From: Fusobacterium ulcerans ATCC 49185 | Lineage (GTDB): Bacteria; Fusobacteriota; Fusobacteriia; Fusobacteriales; Fusobacteriaceae | DNA length: 64,000 nt | Direction: 5' to 3' | NCBI RefSeq assembly: GCF_900683735.1 | Contig: NZ_LR215979.1 | Location: 1,178,001 to 1,242,000 of the forward strand | Part shown: positions 17,799 through 25,602 of the stretch, piece after piece | How the letters are laid out: every line of letters begins with the position of its first letter | Numbering within the stretch: the stretch's first letter is position 1 | The notes under the pieces: model-generated | Seen by the model: the letters and a program-made list of their open reading frames with translations, nothing else | Database searches by the model: none | What the model was told of the DNA's origin: nothing | Program-made: the position numbers and the translations under genes

Positions 17799-18419
17799 TT
17801 AGTCAAAAACTGTTATCCAGCAATTGTTTTGATATGCTTCAAAACACATTGCAATTTGTTCTACAGTATTTTTTTCTGTTGCAAGGTCAGGTAATTTATC
17901 TTTATCAAAATATTGAAATTCTGTGGTTTCAATATTTTTTTCAAATTCTCCACCTAGAATGGAGCAAAGAACAAAGATTTTACATACTCCATAAGGATAC
18001 AATGGTAAATTATGTTTTGCTCTATCTTGAATTGCAATAATTTTATCAGCAGATACGTCTAATCCAGATTCTTCTTTAACTTCTTTAATTACATTTTCTT
18101 TGACTGAGACATTTACATCAACCCAACCACCAGGTAATGACCATTTTCCATTATTTTCTTTTACAAGAAGAATTTTTCCATTTTCAAAAATAGCAGCCCT
18201 AGTATCAAGTTTTGGAGTTTGATATCCTACTTCATTACAAAATAAATCTTTTACTTTTTCAACAGAAATATCAGATTTATATGCTAGTATTTCAGCAGAG
18301 ATATCTCTTATTTGATTGTATCTTTCTTTATCATAAGGATCCTTACTATAGGTTAAGCCTGCTTGTGCAAGACTTTGTAATTCCATAGCCCATTTCAACC
18401 ATTTTTCTTCTGAATTCAT
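17799..18419 (-). CDS. NUDIX hydrolase with N-terminal helical domain
   Basis: The 206-aa protein hydrolyses a nucleoside diphosphate linked to some moiety; its substrate is unknown. Residues 1-60 form a helical extension seen in one NUDIX subfamily. The NUDIX box lies at about 97-119: GGWVDVNVSVKENVIKEVKE then ESGL. The core catalytic acids (KEVKEE) are kept, but the usual first Glu is Val and the usual Arg is Lys. A GAGGTGAG site precedes ATG 18419. It sits between the island terminator and the attL repeat, where the prophage right end has only ~170 bp. Confidence 0.88.
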   Translation of the reverse strand: MNSEEKWLKWAMELQSLAQAGLTYSKDPYDKERYNQIRDISAEILAYKSDISVEKVKDLFCNEVGYQTPKLDTRAAIFENGKILLVKENNGKWSLPGGWVDVNVSVKENVIKEVKEESGLDVSADKIIAIQDRAKHNLPLYPYGVCKIFVLCSILGGEFEKNIETTEFQYFDKDKLPDLATEKNTVEQIAMCFEAYQNNCWITVFD

Positions 18420-18539
18420 AACTCACCTCTATTAAATTAAAGATATATTTTTGTCAAATTATAACATTTAAAAATAAACTTTTCTATGGATTATTTCTAA
18501 ATAATGAAAAAAATCTCAAGAAAAAATAAAATTAAAAAA
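18420..18539. other. short spacer left of attL
   Basis: AT-rich DNA holding the NUDIX promoter. The frame KKGFIKLILKDFERV..., open to TAA at 18603-18605, starts here. It is the truncated homologue of the 72-codon ORF at 61465. Confidence 0.4.
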
Positions 18540-18751
18540 GGCTTTATAAAATTGATTTTAAAGGACTTTGAAAGGGTAAGCCTATATTTAAAAAGAGAAG
18601 ATTAATTTTTTCTCTTTTTTTAGTATCAATTATAAAAAAAATATTTTAAATAAAAAAGGCCTCAGACCATTTGATCCAGAGGCATTGCTAACATATATAT
18701 AATTTTCATAGCTACTATATTTCAATAGTGGGGCTATGTCTGGTGCCTAGG
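18540..18751. repeat. attL: direct repeat containing tRNA-Leu 3' end and terminator
   Basis: A 212-bp copy of the sequence at 61618-61829, with the same length and about 7 mismatches by eye. From left to right it holds the end of a short open frame, a terminator hairpin (18653-18682, acting leftward) and TCTGGTGCCTAGG, the last bases of tRNA-Leu. The serine recombinase gene ends 21 bp beyond. Together with the right copy it defines the prophage ends. Confidence 0.9.
18653..18682 (-). terminator. tRNA-Leu terminator copy in attL
   Basis: Read leftward, GCCTC and GAGGC arms enclose an inner GATC/GGTC-type pairing and are followed by six T. It is the same hairpin that lies behind the real tRNA-Leu at 61731-61761. 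Here it has no tRNA to serve. Confidence 0.7.
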
Positions 18752-18772
18752 TGGGAGCTATCAATAAACCCT

Positions 18773-20179
18773 CTATTTGATATTTATACTTATTTTTATT
18801 TCTTTATTATACACATTTATTTCATTTTTGTTAAGGATTAAAATTTTATCTATTAAAAGTTTAAAAAGTTTATTCAGCTCTTCTCTATCTTCATTTTCCA
18901 TATTTTTTACAACTTCTTTTAATAAATTAAGGTTATTGCTTTTTTCAAAATTTAATTTATTATTAGATATTAATTTTTCCAATTCTTTTATTTCTTTTTC
19001 TTTTGATATGATAGAATTAGATATTTTATCCATTTCTTTTTTTAATTCTTCAATATTTATAATTTCATTTTTAAAAAGTAGTAAATTTTTTTCTTTTTCT
19101 TTTTTGTCTTTAGCTATTATTTTTTTCAGTAATTTTATTTCTTCTTGATACTTTTCATTTTGTGAATCATTATTATTTAATTCTTCTAGTTCAGTCATTA
19201 AAAATATTTTGTCTAGAATAGCTTGTTCAAGTTTTTTAGCAGATATGTTTTTTTTACATTTTTCACATCTATAATTATAACCACCACCACCAAAAGAACT
19301 ATGATATTTTCCACCACAAGAACAATAAACTAATCCTGCAAATAAAAGTCTATAACTAGCAGGTCTATTTTTTTTATTTTTAACAATCAGATCTTGGACT
19401 TTATTAAAGGTTTCATTATCAATAATGGGAGGATGGAAACCTTCAAAATACTGATAATCTTCATTTATTTTAACTATTCCAGTGTTAATATTATTTTCTT
19501 TTTTACCATATCTAAAAATACCTGTATAAAAGGTATTTGTCAAAATCCATTTTAAACTCTCCATATGTTTCCCAAATTCTTTTGCAGTTTTTGCAAGGCT
19601 TTGAGTTTTTAAATAATATGAAAATATATTTTGAACAAATAAAGCATTATCTTCATCTATTAAAATAACATTATTATTTTCAGGGTCTTTTTTATAACCT
19701 AAAGGTAATTTTCCACCTTGCCATATACCAGCTTTTGCTCTTGCCCACTTATTGCTTTTTACTCTCACAGATATTTGTTTTCTTTCATATTCAGATAATG
19801 TAGCTTGTATAGTAAAAAATAACATACCTGTTGGAGTAGTTGTATTAAGTTCTGGTTGAGATATACTCACAAAATGAATATTGCTTTTTTGGAGTTCTAA
19901 AACAAAATTTAACATTGTTAATGTAACACGAGATATTCTTGAACTTTCAAATACAACCAACACATCAAAAGCTTTTGCCCTAACTTTTTCTCTCAACTCC
20001 AAAAATCCTTCTCTATCATCATTTCCACCAGATTCAACATCTTGTATTATTTCAATCAATTCATAATTCTGGAACTCACAATAATCTTGACACTTTTTTA
20101 TTTGAAATTCAAGACTTCTCCCCTCTTCTTGCATTATTGTGGATACTCTACAATATGCTACTGCTTTCAATTTCTCCAT
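18773..20179 (-). CDS. serine site-specific recombinase adjoining attL
   Basis: The 468-aa enzyme is of the large serine-recombinase type. The resolvase catalytic domain (1-~150) has the nucleophile Ser13 in YCRVST and the SSRISR arginines near 80. It is followed by a Recombinase domain (about 160-270), a zinc ribbon (CSCGG...CEKC, about 288-312) and a long coiled coil (about 330-420). It ends 21 bp from attL, the usual place for an integrase, yet the target is a tRNA and a tyrosine integrase sits at the other end. Either may integrate this phage. It terminates the leftward operon and overlaps a small ORF at its start. Confidence 0.92.
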   Translation of the reverse strand: MEKLKAVAYCRVSTIMQEEGRSLEFQIKKCQDYCEFQNYELIEIIQDVESGGNDDREGFLELREKVRAKAFDVLVVFESSRISRVTLTMLNFVLELQKSNIHFVSISQPELNTTTPTGMLFFTIQATLSEYERKQISVRVKSNKWARAKAGIWQGGKLPLGYKKDPENNNVILIDEDNALFVQNIFSYYLKTQSLAKTAKEFGKHMESLKWILTNTFYTGIFRYGKKENNINTGIVKINEDYQYFEGFHPPIIDNETFNKVQDLIVKNKKNRPASYRLLFAGLVYCSCGGKYHSSFGGGGYNYRCEKCKKNISAKKLEQAILDKIFLMTELEELNNNDSQNEKYQEEIKLLKKIIAKDKKEKEKNLLLFKNEIINIEELKKEMDKISNSIISKEKEIKELEKLISNNKLNFEKSNNLNLLKEVVKNMENEDREELNKLFKLLIDKILILNKNEINVYNKEIKISINIK

Positions 20180-20252
20180 TTGTTGCCTCTCTTTGTAACT
20201 GTTTATTTCTTATTTTATATAAAAGCTCAATTATTTCATTTTTATATATCAT
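20148..20252 (-). CDS. 34-codon ORF overlapping the recombinase start
   Basis: ATG at 20252 has a very good TAAGGAGGTAGGG site and encodes MIYKNEIIELLYKIRNKQ then a short polar tail, ending 32 bases inside the recombinase gene. It may couple translation of the recombinase. It has no recognised family. Confidence 0.45.
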   Translation of the reverse strand: MIYKNEIIELLYKIRNKQLQREATNGEIESSSIL

Positions 20253-20269
20253 CTTCCCTACCTCCTTAA

Positions 20270-20698
20270 CTATATATTTTCTAAAATAATATTACCATTT
20301 ATATCTAGTTTGTATTCTTCTATATTTTCAGCGAAATAAAAAGGTCTTTCATTTTTTGTTCTCTTTTTAAACTGTTTCCACAGGTTTAAAAACTTTTCTT
20401 GAGCCCATTCTAAATCTTCTTTTGAACACTCAAGATATCCTTCAGCTATTTCGCCCGCTTCATCCCAAGCACAGTCTTTCATTCTTTCAAGAACATCATC
20501 AAAATCTAAAGTGGAATTATCATTATAATATCTTTTTTCTCCAATTCTTACTATCAAAACATCATTTTCAAAATTACTTTCTGATGCTGTATTAAAAGCC
20601 TCTTTCAAAGTATCTATAATAGTTTTTTCTCCATTATTAAAACGTTCATCTTCTTTAAAAGCCCAGCAATATTCTTTATCATATTTTTTATTTTTCAT
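20270..20698 (-). CDS. uncharacterised phage protein, 142 aa
   Basis: Acidic soluble protein without a family I recognise. The middle (DFDDVLERMKDCAWDEAGEI, about 73-92) and WAQEKFLNLWKQF are helical and aromatic. It lies in the leftward early operon, 2 bases after the preceding gene, so it is co-expressed with it. It has no signal or membrane segment. Confidence 0.65.
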   Translation of the reverse strand: MKNKKYDKEYCWAFKEDERFNNGEKTIIDTLKEAFNTASESNFENDVLIVRIGEKRYYNDNSTLDFDDVLERMKDCAWDEAGEIAEGYLECSKEDLEWAQEKFLNLWKQFKKRTKNERPFYFAENIEEYKLDINGNIILENI

Positions 20699-20699
20699 T

Positions 20700-21059
20700 T
20701 TAGTCCTCCCTCAACACTTCCAAATTTAAACCACTATCTAAAAACTTTTCAGTTAGTTCTTTATTGACCTCATTTCCTAATCTCGCATAAATTAATTCCA
20801 GTTCTTTTTCAGTAAATTCTCTCTTAAAATATTTATTAAATTTTTCTGTAATATATTTGTTCCAGTATTTGTTTGATTTTGTACATGATCTAGATACCCA
20901 GTGAATCATTTTTTTATCTAAATCTCTTTTAGTATTTATGTCTTTTAATCCAAAATATAAATTAATTTTAGGAACAAGGATTAATTCACAATTATGATTT
21001 ATAAAGCTTTGTCTAAATAAAAACATTAATTCTCTTACATCTTCTTGTAATTTCATCAT
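20700..21059 (-). CDS. uncharacterised phage protein, 119 aa
   Basis: Basic helical protein with no recognised domain. KINLYFGLKDINTKRD (about 30-45) and WVSRSCTKSNKYWNKY (about 53-68) are its most distinctive stretches. It starts 11 bases after the MazG-like gene behind a GGTGAGAG site. Several adjacent ATG codons make the exact start uncertain by a few residues. Confidence 0.6.
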   Translation of the reverse strand: MMKLQEDVRELMFLFRQSFINHNCELILVPKINLYFGLKDINTKRDLDKKMIHWVSRSCTKSNKYWNKYITEKFNKYFKREFTEKELELIYARLGNEVNKELTEKFLDSGLNLEVLRED

Positions 21060-21070
21060 TCATCTCTCAC

Positions 21071-21655
21071 CTACTTCAAATATTTTCTCTTTCTATCCTC
21101 TAGCTTTATTTTCCAAGCTTCTATATCTTTATTGGACATAATATCATTTTCAATTAAATGTGATACAAAGCTTATAGAGGCTTGTACCATATCAAGAGCT
21201 TCATTAGATAGATTTTTTCTATCTTCTTCATTTGTTGTATAACCTTCCGCTTCTTTATAATCATATATTTCAAAAGCTTCATCAAGTTCATTGTATTCCT
21301 CATAAACTTTATCAAAATGTTCACCTGTAGACACATCCATCTTTCCAAATTCCATGGTAAACATATTCATATCTAAATTAGCTTTATTCATTATTGCTTC
21401 CTCCACTTTAACTATATATTCTATCCCTGTTTCATTATCATAGTATAGGTCTAATCTGTCGAATTGCTCAAATAATTTGGTTAATGTAAGTTTTGTGATT
21501 GAATCTTCTAAGCCTCCATCATACCAAACATCAAGGTCATAACTGTTATAATCTTGCTTTGTTACTACAAGTTCAACTCCTGTATTATCATTTATTCGTA
21601 TAATCTCACCTTGTTTTAATTGGCTTATTCTTTTTGCTAGTTCTGGTTTAGTCAT
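21071..21655 (-). CDS. MazG-like phage protein with an extra N-terminal domain
   Basis: The C-terminal half (about 105-190) shows the all-alpha NTP pyrophosphohydrolase pattern: EEYNELDEAFE, then NEALDMVQASISF, fitting the EExxE...ExxD metal-binding scheme. MazG-like phage enzymes hydrolyse (d)NTPs or ppGpp. The first 85 residues (REG-free beta-rich, with GVELVVTKQDYNSYDLDVWY) form a separate unrecognised domain. An AGGAGGAGCAA site precedes it, inside a small upstream ORF. Confidence 0.6.
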   Translation of the reverse strand: MTKPELAKRISQLKQGEIIRINDNTGVELVVTKQDYNSYDLDVWYDGGLEDSITKLTLTKLFEQFDRLDLYYDNETGIEYIVKVEEAIMNKANLDMNMFTMEFGKMDVSTGEHFDKVYEEYNELDEAFEIYDYKEAEGYTTNEEDRKNLSNEALDMVQASISFVSHLIENDIMSNKDIEAWKIKLEDRKRKYLK

Positions 21656-21728
21656 TTGCTCCTCCTAAAATTAAAATGATATCAATTGGTTTTTCTGCGT
21701 CTATTCCATTGTATATTTCTACTTGCAT
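21648..21728 (-). CDS. 26-codon ORF between methyltransferase and MazG-like genes
   Basis: The ATG at 21728 lies 5 bases after the methyltransferase stop behind GGTGA, and the frame (MQVEIYNGIDAEKPIDIILI...) ends 8 bases inside the MazG-like gene. Tight overlap at both ends suggests a real coupled gene. Function is unknown. Confidence 0.45.
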   Translation of the reverse strand: MQVEIYNGIDAEKPIDIILILGGAND

Positions 21729-21732
21729 TAGA

Positions 21733-22443
21733 TCACCACTCTAATCTATTTTTAGCTATTTCTAAAGCTTCTAGAGATTTATCTATCCCTATAAAATTTC
21801 TGTTTAGCTTTTTACAAGCTACTCCAGTAGTTCCACTACCCATACAAAAGTCTAAAACTATATCTCCTTCTTTTGTATAAGTTTTTAATAGATATTCTAA
21901 TAACTCCACAGGTTTTTGAGTACTATACACTGCAGGATGTGGTTCTTTAAATTCTAAAAGTTGTTTTGGATACTTCAGATTGCTTTCTCTGTCCGTTCTT
22001 TTAAAATTATTATAAGTAGTTCCTATATTTTTGTTTGTTCCTAATGCTTTGCCTACTTTATGTGGCTTAATTCCTTTTTTCATAATCGGGCTATAGTAGC
22101 ATTGCTTTTTATAAAATACACATATTTCCTCTATATCTCGCAAAGGCTGTTTTTTAGCATTAAGATGTCCTCTTCCTCTTCCCTTTTTCCAATACCAGCT
22201 ATATTTATAATTTTTGATATTACTAGAAATTAAAATGCTTGTGTAAGGCTGGTTTGACATCAATATTATAGGAGTGTTATTATCTACTATCTTTTCTATA
22301 GACAGCCATAATTTTTCTAAGTTAAAAGGAATATCCCATTTATTTCTAGTTATACCTTGTGGTATATCTGCTATAATACAATCTACTTTTATTTTAATTT
22401 TTTTTAGTTCTTCAATAGCATCTCCATGTATTAAAGTTATCAT
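21733..22443 (-). CDS. phage DNA methyltransferase (N4/N6 class)
   Basis: The 236-aa protein has the AdoMet motif DFCMGSGTTGVA (about 203-214) near the C-terminus and an N-terminal catalytic region, the permuted (beta-type) order. The catalytic motif IV, usually (D/N/S)PP(Y/W), reads ADIPQG (about 26-31), which is unusual and could affect activity. TQKPVELLEYLL is the conserved motif before motif I. The ATG at 22443 overlaps the TGA of the preceding ORF and has AAAAGGAG. It probably protects phage DNA from host restriction. Specificity cannot be inferred. Confidence 0.85.
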   Translation of the reverse strand: MITLIHGDAIEELKKIKIKVDCIIADIPQGITRNKWDIPFNLEKLWLSIEKIVDNNTPIILMSNQPYTSILISSNIKNYKYSWYWKKGRGRGHLNAKKQPLRDIEEICVFYKKQCYYSPIMKKGIKPHKVGKALGTNKNIGTTYNNFKRTDRESNLKYPKQLLEFKEPHPAVYSTQKPVELLEYLLKTYTKEGDIVLDFCMGSGTTGVACKKLNRNFIGIDKSLEALEIAKNRLEW

Positions 22444-22532
22444 TTTAATCTCCTTTTTAACCATTCCCAAAGCGATAATCTAATTCCTGTATAATTATTA
22501 TAGATATTTCCATATTTTTTAATTTTTTTCAT
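22440..22532 (-). CDS. 30-aa basic peptide overlapping the methyltransferase start
   Basis: GGAGGAGGAT precedes ATG 22532, which encodes MKKIKKYGNIYNNYTGIRLS then LWEWLKRRLK. Its TGA shares bases with the methyltransferase ATG (ATGA overlap). It is likely a coupled small gene. Function is unknown. Confidence 0.5.
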   Translation of the reverse strand: MKKIKKYGNIYNNYTGIRLSLWEWLKRRLK

Positions 22533-22686
22533 ATCCTCCTCCATATATAGGTTCTCTTATAAGTCCATAGTTTTTCTTTCCGTTTCCATTTAAACCATCA
22601 AGGATTTCTCTAGCTTCGTCTATTCCTGTAATAGAACCAATTATTTCTTTATCTTCAAATCTTAAAATTTTCCATTTAAAATTCAT
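22519..22686 (-). CDS. 55-aa uncharacterised phage protein
   Basis: TAGGAGGAAAAT precedes ATG 22686. The small protein (MNFKWKILRFEDKEIIGSI..., later GIDEAREILDGLNG) overlaps the next gene by 14 bases. It has no known family. Position and ribosome site support it as a real gene of the leftward operon. Confidence 0.6.
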   Translation of the reverse strand: MNFKWKILRFEDKEIIGSITGIDEAREILDGLNGNGKKNYGLIREPIYGGGYEKN

Positions 22687-22695
22687 ATTTTCCTC

Positions 22696-22863
22696 CTAAT
22701 TTATAGATTTATTATCAGGTCCATTACAAATGTAATGTGCTATTTTTCGGTTTATTTCATCTGCAAGAATAGGATCTAGGTCAAAATTTGCAGAAGCGGC
22801 AGCACTCATTCCTGTATCTGTTGCTACAAGTGTTATTTCTACTTTATATATAAGTTCTTTCAT
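22696..22863 (-). CDS. 55-aa uncharacterised phage protein
   Basis: The ATG at 22863 overlaps the TGA of the preceding gene (ATGA) with a GGAGAGGA site. The sequence MKELIYKVEITLVATDTG is followed by an Ala-rich stretch and DLDPILADEINRKIAHYICNG. It has no recognised family. Confidence 0.6.
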   Translation of the reverse strand: MKELIYKVEITLVATDTGMSAAASANFDLDPILADEINRKIAHYICNGPDNKSIN

Positions 22864-23000
22864 TTGTCCTCTCCTACAAGCTTAAATTTTATTTTTCTTT
22901 CTGGTTTGTAATACTTTTCTATTCCCTTTAAGATTTTATTTATTACCTCTTTGTTTTTAGCTATAACAATTGTTTCTGTTCCTTTTAAAATAGAGTGCAT
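22860..23000 (-). CDS. 46-aa uncharacterised phage protein
   Basis: GGAGGGATAAT precedes ATG 23000. The peptide is basic and helical (KGTETIVIAKNKEVINKILKG). It ends in an ATGA overlap with the next gene and begins 1 base after the exonuclease stop, so it is tightly coupled. Function is unknown. Confidence 0.55.
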   Translation of the reverse strand: MHSILKGTETIVIAKNKEVINKILKGIEKYYKPERKIKFKLVGEDK

Positions 23001-23001
23001 A

Positions 23002-23571
23002 TTATCCCTCCAATATCTTTATTAAGATTTTTGCTAGTTCCCTAGTAGCTTTAATATCTGCTAGTGCGTCATGTGCATTTTCCAGTTCAATGCCAAAGAA
23101 ATTACACCATGTTATAAGCTTGTTATTTTCCAATATTGGTAGTTTATCTACTAATTGCAGGGCTTGTATTACAGCTAGAGTATCAAATGTTAATTTAAAA
23201 TTTATCCAGCTTCCCAGATACTTATTACCAAGTCTTGTGTAAAATTCATAAAGCTTCTGGAAGTCAAATTTTATATTCTGTCCAACTAAGATATATTTGT
23301 CATTTCTGTCAAACTTGCTACAGTATTTTTCAAAGATACTTTCCATTTCCCAGAGTGCTTCTCTAGGTTCTTGGTAGCTATTTATAATATCCAATGTCAT
23401 TCCTGTTACCTCTAAAGCTTTCTCACTTATATCGGCATTAACATGAGGCTTGCATTTAATATTAAATTCTTCTTTAACCTCTCCATCTATTTCTATAATT
23501 CCTGCAAACTGGATAACCGCCGAATTGGCAGTTATTCCAGTTGTTTCTGTATCAAGATATAGTATTTTCAT
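23002..23571 (-). CDS. DEDDh 3'-5' exonuclease (DnaQ-like)
   Basis: The 189-aa nuclease shows all three exonuclease motifs: ExoI DTETTG (7-12), ExoII GQNIKFDF (about 98-105) and ExoIII HDALADI (about 166-172) with the His of the DEDDh class. It likely acts with the ERF protein next door in phage recombination or in replication. It overlaps the ERF gene's TAA by one base. Confidence 0.92.
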   Translation of the reverse strand: MKILYLDTETTGITANSAVIQFAGIIEIDGEVKEEFNIKCKPHVNADISEKALEVTGMTLDIINSYQEPREALWEMESIFEKYCSKFDRNDKYILVGQNIKFDFQKLYEFYTRLGNKYLGSWINFKLTFDTLAVIQALQLVDKLPILENNKLITWCNFFGIELENAHDALADIKATRELAKILIKILEG

Positions 23572-24383
23572 TATTTTGCTTCTCCTCCTTCGGTTCCTTC
23601 TGGTTTGTTTTCTTTATCTTTCTGTTCTTTTATTGTTTTTAGCTCTTTATAAACTTTTTTACATATTGTAAAGGTAGAATCTGGAAGATTTTTAATATTA
23701 TCTCGTTCCATAATTGTAATAAGTTCCTCATCCATTTCCAAAGCAGTTATCGCTTTTATACATTCTTCCTTCCTTTTTTCAATTCCTTCAGCAATAGTTT
23801 TCATATTTTCTATAATTTTATTTGCTTGTGTTATTGTAAGTTCTTTCATACTTTTAACATTGTAATCTTTAAAAATAACACATTCTAAATCACTTTTTCC
23901 TATTTTTAATTCTCCAGCAGTAGCGAAGATTTTAGTTAGTTGATTTTGTGTAGCTGGTTTATCTTTTTGTGGTTTATTTTCTTCAGGAACTTTTGGTTTA
24001 TCTGGGTCTTGTGCATCTATAACATCACCATCTGTAATCTCGAAGGCTACCAAAAATAAATATCTTCTAAGATATGTTATAGTTCCACCAAGATTCTGTA
24101 TATCTGTTGCTCCCTGCACTTTACTTGGAACATATGGAATATCAAATATTACTTTTTCTTCTGGTTTATCAAAATCAAAGATGTTTAGTATCGCTTTTTC
24201 TCCTGCAGTATCTAATTCAAACTTGGTGCAAATTCCAAGTTCTAAATTTATTCTATTTAAAGAAGGTAAGAAGTCTGCCAATTCATAATATTTAAAATTT
24301 GCAAATTTATTAAATCCACTTTTGGTAAGTTTGCTATCCTGTAGCTTTACCCTTGCTTCAGCTATTTTTTTATATATGCTCAT
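23571..24383 (-). CDS. ERF-family single-strand annealing protein
   Basis: The 270-aa protein has the ERF core (about 8-125) with KYYELADFLPSL and GATDIQNLGGTITYLRRYLF, the family's hallmark G-G-T..Y..RY. The C-terminal half is charged (PDKPKVPEENKPQKDKP) followed by a helical tail. ERF proteins anneal complementary strands in phage recombination and genome circularisation. The DEDDh exonuclease follows directly and may supply single-stranded ends. Confidence 0.9.
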   Translation of the reverse strand: MSIYKKIAEARVKLQDSKLTKSGFNKFANFKYYELADFLPSLNRINLELGICTKFELDTAGEKAILNIFDFDKPEEKVIFDIPYVPSKVQGATDIQNLGGTITYLRRYLFLVAFEITDGDVIDAQDPDKPKVPEENKPQKDKPATQNQLTKIFATAGELKIGKSDLECVIFKDYNVKSMKELTITQANKIIENMKTIAEGIEKRKEECIKAITALEMDEELITIMERDNIKNLPDSTFTICKKVYKELKTIKEQKDKENKPEGTEGGEAK

Positions 24384-24391
24384 AACTCCTC

Positions 24392-24709
24392 CTATGTATA
24401 TAAAATCTTTAATTCATTGTGTATTCTTTTTAATAGCTCTTTTTCTCTTGTATAATCTCTTAAACAGCAATCAGGATCATCTTCTTGTTTCTCTTCTTCT
24501 GTCACTCGCTTATATTTAGCTTTTAACCATTTATAACTATCTTTTGCTATAAGAGATATTATTTTATTTTTAACTCCTTCTGGAAGAGTGGAATTTCTTA
24601 CTTCTCCATTTCCTATATCTACACTTCCAGTTTTACCAGAGTTATATTTTATTAGGATAGAAATTATATTTGTTGTATAATTTGCTGTTGTTATATTTAC
24701 AATTTCCAT
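24392..24709 (-). CDS. uncharacterised 105-aa phage protein
   Basis: The first half is beta-rich (MEIVNITTANYTTNIISILI), and the second half is a charged helix with DPDCCLRDYTREKELLKRIH. No family is recognised. It lies 8 bases upstream of the ERF gene, so the two are probably co-translated. Confidence 0.6.
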   Translation of the reverse strand: MEIVNITTANYTTNIISILIKYNSGKTGSVDIGNGEVRNSTLPEGVKNKIISLIAKDSYKWLKAKYKRVTEEEKQEDDPDCCLRDYTREKELLKRIHNELKILYT

Positions 24710-24720
24710 CTTTATCCCTC

Positions 24721-24894
24721 CTAATTAATATAATTATTTGTGTGATATGCTTTAAATTTATCAGTACCAAATATTTCATCAGTTAAACCTTCACTTTTAG
24801 AATGTTTATAAATAGCTTCATATCTCCAAATTCCTTCCTGCCATTTAACTTTTGTAGTATGTTTAGGTTGTCTTTTCTTATTCCAAGCTTTCAT
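24721..24894 (-). CDS. 57-aa basic phage protein
   Basis: AAGGGGGAAAAA precedes ATG 24894. The sequence starts MKAWNKKRQPKHTTKVKWQE and includes WRYEAIYKHSKSEGLTDEIF. It has no known family. Its tail end is 11 bases from the next gene. Confidence 0.6.
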   Translation of the reverse strand: MKAWNKKRQPKHTTKVKWQEGIWRYEAIYKHSKSEGLTDEIFGTDKFKAYHTNNYIN

Positions 24895-24904
24895 TTTTTC
24901 CCCC

Positions 24905-25004
24905 TTTTACACTTTCTTAACAGGTTGCAGTTGCCTGTTACAACTTCGCTTGTATTAAGTTCTTAATAAGTTCTCCAAACTGTTATTGGAAAACCTATAA
25001 AAAC
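24905..25004 (-). other. intergenic region with two hairpins
   Basis: Read leftward, two stems appear: TTCTCCAA with TTGGAGAA-type pairing (24971-24993) and AACAGG / CCTGTT (24919-24939) with an internal CAACTGCAAC. There is no T run. They may be processing sites or a small structured RNA within the leftward operon. Confidence 0.3.
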
Positions 25005-25250
25005 TTAATCATTTATTTTTAACTGTTCTTTTAGCTTTATAATATGCTTGCTATCTACTTTTTTATCTTTTTCATTTTTATTAGTTATTAGAATAAATTT
25101 TTGTTCTTCTGGAGAAAAGTTACAATCGTTTATAGGGTCGTAGAATTTATCACCTTTCTTTCCTATATACAAGCTCCCTACTTCTCCATCACCATAGTTT
25201 AGAAGCAGCCAGTCACACATTTTTTTTAGTTCAGAAATTTTTATACTCAT
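25005..25250 (-). CDS. uncharacterised 81-aa phage protein
   Basis: Small soluble protein (MSIKISELKKMCDWLLLNYG, then GSLYIGKKGDKFYDPI) with a lysine-rich tail. Family unknown. It starts right after a 24-codon membrane ORF, with GGGAGGTAAC overlapping that ORF's stop. Confidence 0.6.
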   Translation of the reverse strand: MSIKISELKKMCDWLLLNYGDGEVGSLYIGKKGDKFYDPINDCNFSPEEQKFILITNKNEKDKKVDSKHIIKLKEQLKIND

Positions 25251-25251
25251 G

Positions 25252-25326
25252 TTACCTCCCAGCTACCCATAAGACAAACATATATATTCCTATCCATGCT
25301 AAACCTAGTAAAACAAATCTTTCCAT
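25252..25326 (-). CDS. 24-aa membrane peptide
   Basis: The ATG at 25326 overlaps the TAA of the preceding ORF (TAATG). The whole peptide is one hydrophobic helix (MERFVLLGLAWIGIYMFVLW). It has a GGTGGGTTGA site. It is part of a run of tiny membrane ORFs of unknown function. Confidence 0.45.
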   Translation of the reverse strand: MERFVLLGLAWIGIYMFVLWVAGR

Positions 25327-25418
25327 TATATCAACCCACCATTTCTTGCCTCTTCATCAGTTATTCTAAATAGTTCAGCAAGTGTTTTATATAAATTGTT
25401 GTCTATTTTCTTTTTCAT
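25326..25418 (-). CDS. 30-aa phage peptide
   Basis: A GGGGGAATGATTT site precedes ATG 25418. The peptide is polar and helical (MKKKIDNNLYKTLAELFRIT). It ends with a TAATG overlap with the next ORF, supporting coupled translation. Confidence 0.45.
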   Translation of the reverse strand: MKKKIDNNLYKTLAELFRITDEEARNGGLI

Positions 25419-25434
25419 AAATCATTCCCCCTTT

Positions 25435-25512
25435 TTATTCTGTAAAATATAAAATTATTTTTATTACTATTGGTATTGGGATTAGGTATAAAGCTATTTT
25501 AGAAATATTCAT
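25435..25512 (-). CDS. 25-aa membrane peptide
   Basis: The ATG at 25512 shares ATGA with the previous ORF's stop and is preceded by GGTGATGGGA. It is one hydrophobic helix with a central PIPIVIKII. Function is unknown. Confidence 0.4.
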   Translation of the reverse strand: MNISKIALYLIPIPIVIKIILYFTE

Positions 25513-25592
25513 CTTCCCATCACCTCTAAAAATGTATATGCTACTATTAATTCTATAAGGAATAATGCTAACCAGTATTTAAAAGTTTCCAT
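25509..25592 (-). CDS. 27-aa membrane peptide
   Basis: AGGAGGGAATTT precedes ATG 25592. The peptide METFKYWLALFLIELIVAYT is a single membrane helix. It lies between the pentapeptide gene and a second tiny membrane ORF. Confidence 0.5.
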   Translation of the reverse strand: METFKYWLALFLIELIVAYTFLEVMGR

Positions 25593-25602
25593 AAATTCCC
25601 TC

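Noticed and set aside
17786-18040. Rightward ORF over the NUDIX gene
   Set aside because: It lies within the NUDIX coding region on the opposite strand and has no ribosome site or recognisable composition.
18777-19148. Rightward 123-codon ORF opposite the recombinase coiled coil
   Set aside because: It is the complement of Lys/Glu-rich coding, made of Phe/Ser/Ile runs.
18773-20179. Serine recombinase read as part of a separate transposon
   Set aside because: No element ends were found around it; it is the last gene of the phage leftward operon and abuts attL.
24905-25004. A riboswitch in the leftward operon
   Set aside because: Two small hairpins are present, but no known aptamer core is recognisable.
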